DNA from: Pseudomonas sp. UBA6562
GTDB taxonomy: Bacteria; Pseudomonadota; Gammaproteobacteria; Pseudomonadales; Pseudomonadaceae
Assembly: GCF_002434265.1 (NCBI RefSeq)
Contig: NZ_DJJS01000006.1
Span: 930,001-994,000 of the forward strand
Direction: 5' to 3'
Length of the DNA stretch: 64,000 nt
Shown here piece after piece: positions 25,336-34,047 of the stretch. The notes below the pieces were generated by a model. The model had not been told where the DNA came from. It saw nothing but the letters and a program-made list of their open reading frames with translations, and ran no database searches. Position numbers and translations under genes: made by a program. Position 1 is the first letter of the stretch. The number at the start of each line of letters is the position of its first letter.

Positions 25336-25839
25336 CTAATTTTTATTTGAACGGAAGCTCCTGTATAAGCCATACATTTCGATATTTTCAAATGTCAGGT
25401 TTTTATCTGTAAATCTCATGGCAACTTTGTAATCGCCAGGCGGTAGCTTGACTGTATGGACCAGCCTCATGTCAGCATGAAATGTACGTCCGCCAAGCGA
25501 ATAAGTTCGAGTCCAGTAAGTGCCATCGACAAAAAATTCTTGATTGAGAAATATTCGGTTATTTCTATGTACCGTGATTTGAACACTAATGGGAGTGCCG
25601 TGCTCATAAGCCGTGCCGGTGATCTTTTCTTGCTTGTCGATGTCGCTTATCTTGTCAGGCCGAACGAACGCTAAAGAAAACGCATAATGTTTTTCCCTGT
25701 GTGCAACAAATTCGGCGCTGCTTACGCGTGCATCTTCTATCTTCTCAAACGGCTGCAGGATGTCTAGCGGCGCAGGTAATATCAGCCAAAGAAATGTTCC
25801 TTTAATTATCCACAGCCAAAATTGTATGTATTCGATCAT
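25336..25839 (-). CDS. Small membrane-anchored protein, possible immunity factor (DUF5625-like)
   Basis: A 167-residue protein with an N-terminal hydrophobic segment (about residues 5-26, IQFWLWIIKGTFLWLILPAP), probably a signal anchor placing a beta-rich domain in the periplasm. The domain includes HYAFSLAFVRP, ISVQITVHRN and LPPGDYKVAMRF. This pattern recalls the DUF5625 family, but that is an impression, not a search. A strong AGGAG precedes ATG 25839. The gene is AT-rich like the first domain of the giant protein and sits between it and the secretion genes, so an immunity or accessory role is proposed. No other evidence for function. Confidence 0.72.
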   Translation of the reverse strand: MIEYIQFWLWIIKGTFLWLILPAPLDILQPFEKIEDARVSSAEFVAHREKHYAFSLAFVRPDKISDIDKQEKITGTAYEHGTPISVQITVHRNNRIFLNQEFFVDGTYWTRTYSLGGRTFHADMRLVHTVKLPPGDYKVAMRFTDKNLTFENIEMYGLYRSFRSNKN

Positions 25840-25949
25840 CCGAAACTCCTTAGTCTTAAAGTGTATGTCTTTGGGTAGCGTGCAGCTTTTCTATAACCAT
25901 TAACATGTGATCAAAACCACCAGGATCATAGATAAAGCGCTCATTGGGC

Positions 25950-27365
25950 TCACCGCTCCCGCAAACTCTCCTGCACATGCTGTTGCAACGGACTCAGGAA
26001 ATAACTGATCACACTGCGCTGGTCCGTCTTGATCTCCGCACTTACCGCCATACCTGGCGCCAACGGCACTTCCTTGCCCTTCACCTGCAAGTGGTCCTGC
26101 GCCAGCCGAATCCGGCTGCTGTACACCAGTCCTTTGCGCTCATCCTCGATGGCGTCGCGCGACACGCTCAGCACTTCGCCCTCGACGGTGCCGTAACGGG
26201 TGTAGGTGAAGGTCTCGACCTTGACCGTCACGGTCTGGCCGGCCTGGACGAAACCGACGTCCTTGTTCTCCAGTAGTGCCTGGACCTCGACCGGCTGGTC
26301 GTGCGGGACGATGACCATCAACGCCTGGGCGGGAGTGACCACGCCGCCGACGGTGTGTACGGCCAGTTGCTGTACGGTGCCGGCCACAGGCGCTAGCAGG
26401 TGCGTGCGCGCTTCGTGGTAGCGCGCCTTGGCCAGCGCTTGGCGCAGGCTGGCGACGTTCTGCGTGGCGGTTTGCTGCAGGTCGAGCATGTTGCGTCTAG
26501 CCTGCGCGACCACACCTTCGCGGCGTTTGCGGGCTTCGGCTTGGGCCGCATTGGCCTGGCGCACGCTGTCTTGCTGCAGCTGCAACTGGCGCTGTAGGTC
26601 GAGGTGGGCTTGCTGCTTGTCGAGGTATTCGTGGCGAGCGACGTATTGCTGCGCCAGTAGGTGACGGTAATCCTCGGCCAGTTGCGCGGCGATCGGCAGC
26701 GTTTTGCGCAGCCCGGCCACTTGGGCCTGGGCCGCCTGGATCTGCACGGCATGGCGCTGAACCTCGGCTTCGGCCTGGTCGAGGTTGTTGCGGTACTCCT
26801 GATATTGGCCTTGTACCCAGTGCAGGGCATCGCGAGCCGGAGGGGCGTCGACCGTGGACAGATCGCCTTGCAGGGCTTGGGGTGCCCGGCCATTGGCGAT
26901 CGCGTCGAGCAGTGTCGTGCTTCGGGCCACATCGATGCGGGCGGCCATCAACTCGCTTTCGCTGCGGCGCACTTCGGCATCGGCCGTGGTCGGGTCCAGC
27001 TCCAGCAGCAACTCACCGGCTTCCACGCGTTGGCCGTCAGTGACATGGATGGCTTTGACCACGGCGGTTTCGCTGGGCTGGATCAGCTTGGTCCGACCAC
27101 TGGGAACCACCTTGCCACTGGCCACCGCGACCACATCGATTCGGCCCAGGCACGCCCACAGCAGCGCCAGGCCCGCGAACGCCATGATGCCCCAGGCGAA
27201 CCCGCGCGGTGCGGGGTGCGGCGGCGCGTCCTGAAGCGCCAGTGCGGCGGGCAGGAAGTCGATCTCATGGCGCAGCCGGGCGGGTGCGGCGCCGGTTTTG
27301 CGTTGTGCCCATGCCTGTTTCCAGGCGAGGCGGTAACGCTGCCAGAGTGTGGTGTCGAATGTCAT
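25950..27365 (-). CDS. HlyD-family type I secretion adaptor (membrane fusion protein)
   Basis: A 471-residue periplasmic adaptor linking the ABC exporter to the outer-membrane channel. One N-terminal membrane helix (GIMAFAGLALLWACLG, about residues 60-76) follows a cytoplasmic tail. A lipoyl-like half motif (VVPSGRTKLIQPSETAVVKAI) and its partner (HLLAPVAGTVQQLAVHTVGG) flank a long coiled coil (residues about 150-320). The C-terminal beta domain contains VEVQALLENKDVGFVQAGQ, typical of HlyD. It overlaps the exporter gene by four bases (ATGA), so the two are coupled. Confidence 0.95.
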   Translation of the reverse strand: MTFDTTLWQRYRLAWKQAWAQRKTGAAPARLRHEIDFLPAALALQDAPPHPAPRGFAWGIMAFAGLALLWACLGRIDVVAVASGKVVPSGRTKLIQPSETAVVKAIHVTDGQRVEAGELLLELDPTTADAEVRRSESELMAARIDVARSTTLLDAIANGRAPQALQGDLSTVDAPPARDALHWVQGQYQEYRNNLDQAEAEVQRHAVQIQAAQAQVAGLRKTLPIAAQLAEDYRHLLAQQYVARHEYLDKQQAHLDLQRQLQLQQDSVRQANAAQAEARKRREGVVAQARRNMLDLQQTATQNVASLRQALAKARYHEARTHLLAPVAGTVQQLAVHTVGGVVTPAQALMVIVPHDQPVEVQALLENKDVGFVQAGQTVTVKVETFTYTRYGTVEGEVLSVSRDAIEDERKGLVYSSRIRLAQDHLQVKGKEVPLAPGMAVSAEIKTDQRSVISYFLSPLQQHVQESLRER

Positions 27366-29524
27366 GGGCGCACCCCATTGGCCATCGCAGGCCCATCGGC
27401 ATGTTGCAACCGGTGCAAGTGCGCGTAGTGGCCCGCCTCCAGGGCGAGCAGCTCGGCATGGCTGCCCTGCTCGACGATCTGTCCACGCTCCACCACGACG
27501 ATGCGATGGGCCTCACGCACCGCCGAGAGGCGATGGGCGATGATCAGCACGGTGCGGCCCTGGCATATCGAGCGCATGTTCTGCTGGATGATGCGTTCGG
27601 ACTCGTAGTCCAGCGCGCTGGTGGCTTCGTCGAAAATCAGAATGCGCGGATCGCCGATCAAGGCGCGGGCGATGGCGATACGCTGGCGCTGGCCCCCGGA
27701 CAGGGACGCGCCGTGCTCACCCACCAGCGTGTCGTAGCCTTCGCTGAGCTCCAGAATGAAATCGTGTGCTCCGGCCAGACGAGCCGCCTGCATGACTTGC
27801 TCCAGGGGTAGGCCAGGGGCGCTGAGAGCAATGTTCTCGCGAATGCTGCGGTTGAACAGCATGTTGTCCTGCTGGACTACGCCGATCTGTCGCCGCAGGG
27901 AACTGGGCTCGGCGAGCGCGAGGTCCATGCCGTCGACCAGCACTCGCCCGCGCTCGGGCACGTACAGCCGCTGCAGCAGCCGAGTCAGGGTGCTCTTGCC
28001 GGACCCGGAGCGGCCAACGATGCCGATCACCTCGCCCGCTGAGATCTCCAGGCTTACCCCGCGCAGGACTTCCGAGCCATCGGCGCGGTAGCGGAAATGC
28101 ACCTGGTCGAATTCGACACGTCCTTGCAATGGCGGCAATGCACTGCGCGCCGAGGTCGAGCACTCGCTGCGGGCATTGAGGATGTCGCCCAGGCGCTGCA
28201 CGGCAACCCCGGTCTGCTGGAAATTGCTCCACAGCTGCGCCAAACGCATGATCGGCTGCGCCGCACGGCCTGCCAGCATGTTGAAGGCGATCAACTGGCC
28301 AACGGTCATTTGCCCTTCGATGACCAGTTTTGCGCCCAACCAGAGGGTGGCGACAGTCACCAGCTTGCCGATCAGCCCTACGCTTTCGTTGACCAGATTC
28401 GACAGCAGTTGGGTCTTGAAGGCGGCCGCCACGTAGGCCGCGAGCTGACCGTCCCAGCGCTTGAGCACCAGCGGCTCGACCGCCATCGATTTGAGCGTGT
28501 CGATGCCGGTGACGGTCTCGACGAGAAACGCCTGATTGTCGGCGCCGCGGTTGAAGCTCTCCTGCAATCGTTGGCGCAGTACCGGTGTCACCAACAGCGA
28601 AATCAGCGCATACAGCGGCAGCGAGACGACCACGATCAGGGTCAACCAGCCGCTGTAATGGAACATCACACCGATGAAGACCACCGAAAACAGCACGTCG
28701 ATCATGACCGTCAGCGTGTTGCCCGTGAGGAAGTTGCGGATGGTTTCGAGTTCGCGGACCCTCGCCACCGAATCGCCGACCCGACGTGCCTGGAAGTACG
28801 CCAGCGGCAGGTGGATCAAGTGATGGAACAGGCGCGAGCCGAGTTCGACGTCGATGCGGCTGGTGGTGTGGGCGAAGACGAAGTGGCGCAGCCCGCTGAG
28901 GGCCGTTTCGAACAGCATGATGCCCAGCAATCCGAGGGCGATCACATCCAAGGTGGTGAGGCTCTGGTGCACCAGTACCTTGTCCATCACCACTTGGAAG
29001 AACAGCGGCGTGAGCAAGGCGAACAGTTGCAGCACGAGCGAGACCAGCAGCACTTCGGCCAGCAGCTTGCGATGCTTGACGATGGCGGGAATGAACCAGG
29101 TGAAGTCGAAGCGCGAGGCCGGTCCGCCAGGCGTAGCCGCTTCGGTTCGTACCAACACCAGCGTGCCGGCCCACCGCTGCTCCAGGGTCGCCTGGTCGAT
29201 GACTTGAGGGCCATGGGCTGTCGGGTCCTGAATCAGGATCTGCTGCTGTTCACAACGAGCGATGATGAAGAATTGGCCATCGCGATCCACAGCGATGGCA
29301 GGCAGGGGCGTGGTGGACAAGCGTCGCGGGCAGGTCTGGACACGCTTGGCTTTGAGCCCGACTTTGCCCGCTGCGGTCAACAGCCCCGCAAGGTCCAGGC
29401 AGGCATGGTCAAGGCCGAGTTCATGGCGCAGTTGGTCTGCGCAGGCTGCCAGGTCGTGAAAGCGAGCCAGGATCAGCAGGCAGGCGAGGCCGCTGTCTTG
29501 GGGGCCGGTAGAATCTTGGGTCAT
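27362..29524 (-). CDS. HlyB-like type I secretion ABC exporter with inactive C39-like domain
   Basis: A 720-residue exporter. Residues 1-130 form a peptidase-C39-like domain in which the catalytic Cys position reads DSGLACLL, with Ser in place of Cys. It is therefore a substrate-docking, non-cleaving domain as in HlyB. The membrane domain covers about 155-440 and includes LLTPLFFQVVMDKVLVHQ. The ATPase domain has Walker A GRSGSGKST, signature LSGGQRQR and Walker B ILIFDEATSALD, plus the H-loop AHRLS. It lies between the TolC-like and HlyD-like genes. The likely cargo is the giant RTX protein, which carries no N-terminal leader, matching the lack of peptidase activity. Confidence 0.96.
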   Translation of the reverse strand: MTQDSTGPQDSGLACLLILARFHDLAACADQLRHELGLDHACLDLAGLLTAAGKVGLKAKRVQTCPRRLSTTPLPAIAVDRDGQFFIIARCEQQQILIQDPTAHGPQVIDQATLEQRWAGTLVLVRTEAATPGGPASRFDFTWFIPAIVKHRKLLAEVLLVSLVLQLFALLTPLFFQVVMDKVLVHQSLTTLDVIALGLLGIMLFETALSGLRHFVFAHTTSRIDVELGSRLFHHLIHLPLAYFQARRVGDSVARVRELETIRNFLTGNTLTVMIDVLFSVVFIGVMFHYSGWLTLIVVVSLPLYALISLLVTPVLRQRLQESFNRGADNQAFLVETVTGIDTLKSMAVEPLVLKRWDGQLAAYVAAAFKTQLLSNLVNESVGLIGKLVTVATLWLGAKLVIEGQMTVGQLIAFNMLAGRAAQPIMRLAQLWSNFQQTGVAVQRLGDILNARSECSTSARSALPPLQGRVEFDQVHFRYRADGSEVLRGVSLEISAGEVIGIVGRSGSGKSTLTRLLQRLYVPERGRVLVDGMDLALAEPSSLRRQIGVVQQDNMLFNRSIRENIALSAPGLPLEQVMQAARLAGAHDFILELSEGYDTLVGEHGASLSGGQRQRIAIARALIGDPRILIFDEATSALDYESERIIQQNMRSICQGRTVLIIAHRLSAVREAHRIVVVERGQIVEQGSHAELLALEAGHYAHLHRLQHADGPAMANGVRP

Positions 29525-29580
29525 GAGACGTCCATGCAGGGCGGTACGGTTTGGTAGGCGAAAGGAAAAACCAAGGCGGG

Positions 29581-30975
29581 TTAGCCGGAACGGCTTGTTT
29601 CGGGCGGCTCGACTGTTTGTGCAGGGGGCGGCAGCAGGTCATGCGGGCGATCGCCATGCGCCCGCAGATGCCGGGAAAGTTCGACCAGGTCTTGGTGGGC
29701 GAGGCTGCCCGCCGCCTGTTTGAGCCTCAGCGTGTCGAGGATGTAGGCGTAACGTGCATCGTTGTACTCACGCACGGCGCGATAGAGGCGGCGTTCAGCA
29801 TCGAGCACGTCTGCGGTGTTGCGCGAGCCGAGCACCCGACCGACTTGGTTGGCTTTCAGTGACGCCTGACTCGAACGGATGCTTTGCCCGCGTGCATGTA
29901 CTTGTTCGATATCGGCATTGACTGCGCGGTGCAGGTTGCGGATTCGCAGAACGAGTTCGCGGCGCTGGTCTTCATGCTCTTGCTGGCGCTGCGAAAGGCG
30001 CGCGGTACCCTGGCGTACCTGGGAAGCGGTCAGGCCACCGAGGTAGATCGGAATGTTGAGTTCGACGGCCAAGCGGGTTTCGGCAAATGGGTCGCTATAG
30101 CCGAGCTGGCCGAGCGTGCTCTGGCGCCACGACACTACGGCATCGAGCGTTGGGGCATGACCTGCCTGCCGCTGGCGGATGTGTTGCTCGGCAACGCCAA
30201 CGGCTTGGGTGCTGGCCAACAGAGCAAGATTGCCACGCAGCCCTTGCTCGACCCAGACGCCGGGATCGCTGGGTTCGAGCGGCTGGATGGGCAGTGCGTG
30301 GGTGATGCCGACGATTTCGCTGTGGTTCTGCCGAGTCAGGCGGTTGAGTGCTTCGAATGCATCGGCCACTTCGCGTTCGGCGCGCTTATGGTTGGCCAGC
30401 GCATTGTCATAGGCCGCTTTAGCGTCCAGCACATCGGTAATGTTGGCAGCGCCATCGGTCAGCCGTGCCTGGGCCTGGCTTTGCTGGCGGTGGAGCGCTT
30501 TGACTTCGGCTGCAGTGGCGGCCAGGGCATCGATGGCCCTGAGCGTGTCGAAATAGAGTTCGGCCGTTCGCAGGATCAAAGCCTGCTCTTTGTCGGCAAG
30601 CTCCAGTTGCGCCTGGTTCGTGGCGGCTTTGGCGGCCTTGAGGCCATACCAGCGGTCGAGACGAACCAGGGGTTGAGTCAGGTTTGCCTGATACCCAATG
30701 CCTCTGCGCGTCCGTGGGCCTGCAGTGAGGTCGTCTTGGGCGGTCTCGGCGGTGGCGCCGAGCGTAAGCGCAGGTAGAAGGCCTGCCTGCGCCTGTGCCA
30801 CATCTTCACGCTGAGCCTGGAACTGATGGCGCGATGCATTCAGCCGGGCGTCTTGCACCACGGCCTGTGAATAGACGTGCAACAGGTCGACCGGCTCGGC
30901 ATGGGCCAAGGGCGGTACCACGAGGGCTGGAAGGCCGCAAAGCATGACTTGAAGCAGGATGGCGTATCGAGTCAT
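29581..30975 (-). CDS. TolC-family outer-membrane channel of the type I system
   Basis: A 464-residue outer-membrane efflux protein with signal peptide (MTRYAILLQVMLCGLPALVV...LAHA). The two OEP repeats are visible through DARLNASRHQFQAQREDVAQAQAGLLP, FDTLRAIDALAAT and LNIPIYLGGLTASQVRQGTA. VLDAERRLYRAVREYNDARYAYI is the second-repeat helix pair. It resembles TolC/LapE-type channels of type I secretion. It is the first gene of the minus-strand island; the exporter gene starts 56 bases downstream. A promoter for the whole island should lie in 30976-31382. Confidence 0.93.
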   Translation of the reverse strand: MTRYAILLQVMLCGLPALVVPPLAHAEPVDLLHVYSQAVVQDARLNASRHQFQAQREDVAQAQAGLLPALTLGATAETAQDDLTAGPRTRRGIGYQANLTQPLVRLDRWYGLKAAKAATNQAQLELADKEQALILRTAELYFDTLRAIDALAATAAEVKALHRQQSQAQARLTDGAANITDVLDAKAAYDNALANHKRAEREVADAFEALNRLTRQNHSEIVGITHALPIQPLEPSDPGVWVEQGLRGNLALLASTQAVGVAEQHIRQRQAGHAPTLDAVVSWRQSTLGQLGYSDPFAETRLAVELNIPIYLGGLTASQVRQGTARLSQRQQEHEDQRRELVLRIRNLHRAVNADIEQVHARGQSIRSSQASLKANQVGRVLGSRNTADVLDAERRLYRAVREYNDARYAYILDTLRLKQAAGSLAHQDLVELSRHLRAHGDRPHDLLPPPAQTVEPPETSRSG

Positions 30976-31382
30976 GGCAGTTCACGCTTGGCTGAGCAAT
31001 AAGGAATGTCAGCTTAGGGCGTTGAAAAGTCCGCTATAAATCGGAAAACCACCTCGCGCTTTGTGGGGTATTTCCCAACATCCCGTTTTGTCTGAGTGGG
31101 TCACCTTGATGCCTGCATTCGCACTATTACCAACCAACAATTCCACTCATACCCCTTGGCATCTGATACTTTTTTGCTATTATCAAATTCCCGCCAAAGC
31201 GCTCTAGGACGCACGTTCCAGAGCCGTCGCAATTAAGTTTCAGTTAAGTTTTCTTCTATAGCGTAGGAAATCAGTCCCAAGCGGCTGTGATTAATTACCT
31301 GTGCGTGTCATCTAAATCCCCGCATAGCACTCATTTTTCCCCGGTAACATGGACTGTACGCCCACCGCCTAGAGGATGAACC
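30976..31382. other. Divergent regulatory gap between type I cluster and carbonic anhydrase gene
   Basis: The 407 bases contain no credible gene. The stretch is more AT-rich than its neighbours and must hold promoters in both directions. Readable elements are a plausible plus-strand promoter (annotated separately) and the AT-rich stretch CAATTAAGTTTCAGTTAAG near 31230. No operator palindrome was identified with confidence. Confidence 0.5.
31156..31183 (+). promoter_or_regulatory. Candidate sigma-70 promoter upstream of carbonic anhydrase
   Basis: TTGGCA (31156-31161), a 16-base spacer and TATTAT (31178-31183) resemble a housekeeping promoter. It is about 200 bases upstream of the carbonic anhydrase start, so a long leader would result. 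Tentative. Confidence 0.35.
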
Positions 31383-32111
31383 ATGCCCGTCAAAGACCCT
31401 AACAAGGCCGCTCCGGCCGCTCCGGCCGCTCCGGTCGAAAGCGCCGAAAGCGCGATGAAACACATCGTCGACGGCTTCCTGCGGTTCCACACCGAAGTCT
31501 TCCCGGAGCAGCAGGAGCTGTTCAAGAAACTGGCCACCGCGCAGAAGCCGCGCGCCATGTTCATCACCTGCGCCGACTCGCGCATCGTGCCCGAACTGAT
31601 CACCCAAAGCTCGCCGGGCGACCTGTTCGTCACCCGTAACGTCGGCAACGTGGTGCCGCCGTATGGGCAGATGAACGGCGGCGTTTCCAGCGCCATCGAA
31701 TACGCGGTCATGGCCCTGGGCGTGCACCACATCATCATCTGTGGCCACTCCGACTGCGGCGCCATGCGCGCAGTGCTCAACCCGCAGTCGCTGGCCAAGA
31801 TGCCGACCGTGTCCGCCTGGCTGCGCCATGCCGAAGTGGCCCGGACCGTGGTCGAGGACAACTGCTCCTGCGGCACCGAGCACGAAAGCATGCAACTGCT
31901 GACCCGCGAGAACGTCATCGCCCAGTTGCACCACTTGCGCACCCACCCGTCGGTGGCGTCGCGCCTGGCTGCGGGCCAGCTGCACATCCATGGCTGGATC
32001 TACGACATCGAGACCAGCCAGATCGAAGCCTACGATGCTGCCGGCGACCGCTTCCTGCCGCTGACCGAAGGCGATTCGATTCCTTGCGCCACCCCGAGAG
32101 GCCGCTACTAA
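31383..32111 (+). CDS. Beta-class carbonic anhydrase
   Basis: A 242-residue zinc enzyme for CO2/bicarbonate interconversion. Zinc and catalytic residues are in FITCADSRIVPE (Cys, Asp-Arg dyad) and IICGHSDCGAMRA (His, Cys). The N-terminus carries a short Ala-Pro repeat encoded by a threefold repeat of a nine-base unit. It is the homolog of P. aeruginosa PA0102 (psCA1) by motif and position. GAGGA precedes ATG 31383. It is followed by a SulP transporter gene, a pairing that suggests bicarbonate transport coupled to hydration. Confidence 0.95.
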   Translation: MPVKDPNKAAPAAPAAPVESAESAMKHIVDGFLRFHTEVFPEQQELFKKLATAQKPRAMFITCADSRIVPELITQSSPGDLFVTRNVGNVVPPYGQMNGGVSSAIEYAVMALGVHHIIICGHSDCGAMRAVLNPQSLAKMPTVSAWLRHAEVARTVVEDNCSCGTEHESMQLLTRENVIAQLHHLRTHPSVASRLAAGQLHIHGWIYDIETSQIEAYDAAGDRFLPLTEGDSIPCATPRGRY

Positions 32112-32303
32112 GCGACCCGCGCTGAACATGCCTTGATAGCCGGCCGTACCCGTGGGGTACGGCGCGGCCATCGCTTTCCCTGAAACGACCCTGTTCGTGC
32201 TGCCGGATTTCCCCCTGGCGGCTTGCGCCTGCGCGCCGTTCGGGAACCTTGTGTGCGACTGGCCAGTGGAATGGCCGGGAAATTGAGATAGGAAAGGAGC
32301 GTC

Positions 32304-33833
32304 ATGGTGAACGTCACACAGATCAAAGCGGCCCTGCCGCGCGAGTTATTGGCTTCGGTCGTGGTCTTTCTGGTGGCCCTGCCCCTGTGCATGGGCATCG
32401 CCATCGCCTCGGGCATGCCGCCGGCCAAGGGCCTGATCACCGGTATCATCGGCGGCCTCGTGGTGGGCTTCATCGCCGGCTCGCCGCTGCAGGTCAGCGG
32501 CCCGGCGGCGGGCCTGGCGGTGCTGGTGTTCGAGCTGGTGCGCGAACACGGCATGGCCATGCTCGGGCCGATCCTGTTGCTGGCCGGCGTGCTGCAACTG
32601 CTGGCCGGGCGCTTGCGCCTGGGCTGCTGGTTCCGGGTCACGGCGCCGGCGGTGGTGTACGGCATGCTCGCCGGCATCGGAGTGCTGATCGTGCTGTCCC
32701 AGGTGCACGTGATGTTCGACGCCTCCCCACAGCCTTCGGGCATGGCGAACCTCGTGGGCTTCCCCGCCACGGTGATGGCGGCGCTGCCGCTGGAAAGCCC
32801 GGGCGCCGGGTGGCAGGCCGGCTTGTTGGGCCTGGGCACCATCGCCCTGATGTGGGGCTGGGAGCGCTGGCGACCGCAGCGCCTGCGTTTCGTGCCGGGC
32901 GCTCTATTGGGTGTGGCGGCGATGACCGGCCTGAGCCTGTGGCTGGCCCTGCCCGTCAACCGGGTGGTGGTGCCGGCGGACCTGTCGGAAGCGATCGACT
33001 GGCTGCGCTTCGACGACCTGCTCAAGCTCGCCGACCCTTCCCTGCTGGTCGCCGCCTTCGCCCTGGCCTTCATCGCCAGCGCCGAAACCCTGCTGTCCGC
33101 CGCTGCGGTGGACCGCATGCACAGCGGCCAACGCTCGGACTTCGACCGCGAACTGTCGGCCCAAGGCGTCGGCAACATGCTCTGCGGCATACTCGGTGCG
33201 TTGCCGATGACCGGCGTCATCGTGCGCAGCTCGGCCAACGTCCAGGCCGGCGCGCAGACGCGGGCCTCGGCGATCCTGCACGGTGTGTGGCTGCTGGCCT
33301 TCGTGGTGGCGCTGAGCAGCGTGCTGCAACAGATTCCCATCGCCAGCCTGGCCGGGGTGCTGGTGTACACCGGCGTCAAGCTGGTGGACTTCAAGGCCTT
33401 GCGCAGCCTGGGCCAGTACGGCCGCATGCCGATGCTGACCTACGCCGTCACCGCCTTGGCGATCATCTTTACCGACCTCTTGACCGGCGTGTTGCTGGGC
33501 TTCGCCATGACCCTGCTGACCCTGGCGCTGAAAGCGGCGCGCTTGAAGATCAACCTGGTCGAACTGGACCGGCCCGGGCACATGGAGCTGCGCTTGAACG
33601 GCGCTGCGACCTTCCTCAAGGTGCCGGCGTTGACCCAGGTGCTGGAAACCGTGCCGGCCGGCACCACGCTGCACGTGCCGTTGGGCAATGTCAGCTACAT
33701 CGACCATGCCTGCCTGGAACTGCTGGAGGACTGGGGGCGCAGCAACCAGGCCCACGGCTCGCGCTTGTGGATCGAGCAACGGCGCCTGAAGCGGCGCATC
33801 GAAGGGCAGATGCGCAGCTCGGCAGGTGCTTGA
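32304..33833 (+). CDS. SulP (SLC26) anion transporter with STAS domain
   Basis: A 509-residue inner-membrane transporter. It has about 10-12 hydrophobic segments beginning at residue 12. The conserved stretches are PLCMGIAIASGMPPAKGLITGIIGG and SGPAAGLAVLV (SulP signature region). The short C-terminal STAS-like region (TLHVPLGNVSYIDHACLELLEDW) covers about residues 430-500. A strong AAAGGAG precedes ATG 32304. Coupling to carbonic anhydrase makes bicarbonate the likely cargo, as for BicA-type SulP proteins; sulfate is the usual default annotation. The gap of 192 bases suggests either an operon or a separate promoter. Confidence 0.9.
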   Translation: MVNVTQIKAALPRELLASVVVFLVALPLCMGIAIASGMPPAKGLITGIIGGLVVGFIAGSPLQVSGPAAGLAVLVFELVREHGMAMLGPILLLAGVLQLLAGRLRLGCWFRVTAPAVVYGMLAGIGVLIVLSQVHVMFDASPQPSGMANLVGFPATVMAALPLESPGAGWQAGLLGLGTIALMWGWERWRPQRLRFVPGALLGVAAMTGLSLWLALPVNRVVVPADLSEAIDWLRFDDLLKLADPSLLVAAFALAFIASAETLLSAAAVDRMHSGQRSDFDRELSAQGVGNMLCGILGALPMTGVIVRSSANVQAGAQTRASAILHGVWLLAFVVALSSVLQQIPIASLAGVLVYTGVKLVDFKALRSLGQYGRMPMLTYAVTALAIIFTDLLTGVLLGFAMTLLTLALKAARLKINLVELDRPGHMELRLNGAATFLKVPALTQVLETVPAGTTLHVPLGNVSYIDHACLELLEDWGRSNQAHGSRLWIEQRRLKRRIEGQMRSSAGA

Positions 33834-33882
33834 TCGACGTCGAGGGTGGCATTGAAGCAGAAAGGGCCGATGTCAGCCGATC

Positions 33883-33914
33883 AGGTAGGTGCGACCGCTC
33901 CGGTGCGCCTACCT
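33883..33914 (+). terminator. Strong hairpin downstream of SulP gene
   Basis: AGGTAGGTGC pairs with GCGCCTACCT (one G-T pair) and encloses an inner ACCG/CGGT stem with loop CTC. It lies 49 bases after the SulP stop. There is no T-run. Confidence 0.55.
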
Positions 33915-34047
33915 CCTTGACTGACCGACAACCGGAGTTGGTGCCACATGAGGTGATCGCCACGGCCGTCAGGCTGCACGCCAGGCCAGGTGTCTACCAC
34001 TTGGGCGCAGCCTGCGGACCGTTTAGCCGCTGGCTGACAATCGGACC

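Noticed and set aside
27362..29524. Exporter considered as a bacteriocin-processing ABC transporter
   Set aside because: Its C39-like domain has Ser in place of the catalytic Cys, and no small leader-peptide gene is nearby.
31404..31432. Tandem nine-base repeat in the carbonic anhydrase start considered as a regulatory repeat
   Set aside because: It encodes an in-frame Ala-Ala-Pro repeat inside the gene and is only three units long; kept only as a note on the gene.
32108..33427. A 439-codon frame antisense to the SulP gene
   Set aside because: Ser/Arg/Thr-rich shadow composition and no membrane or catalytic motifs; the plus-strand transporter is convincing.
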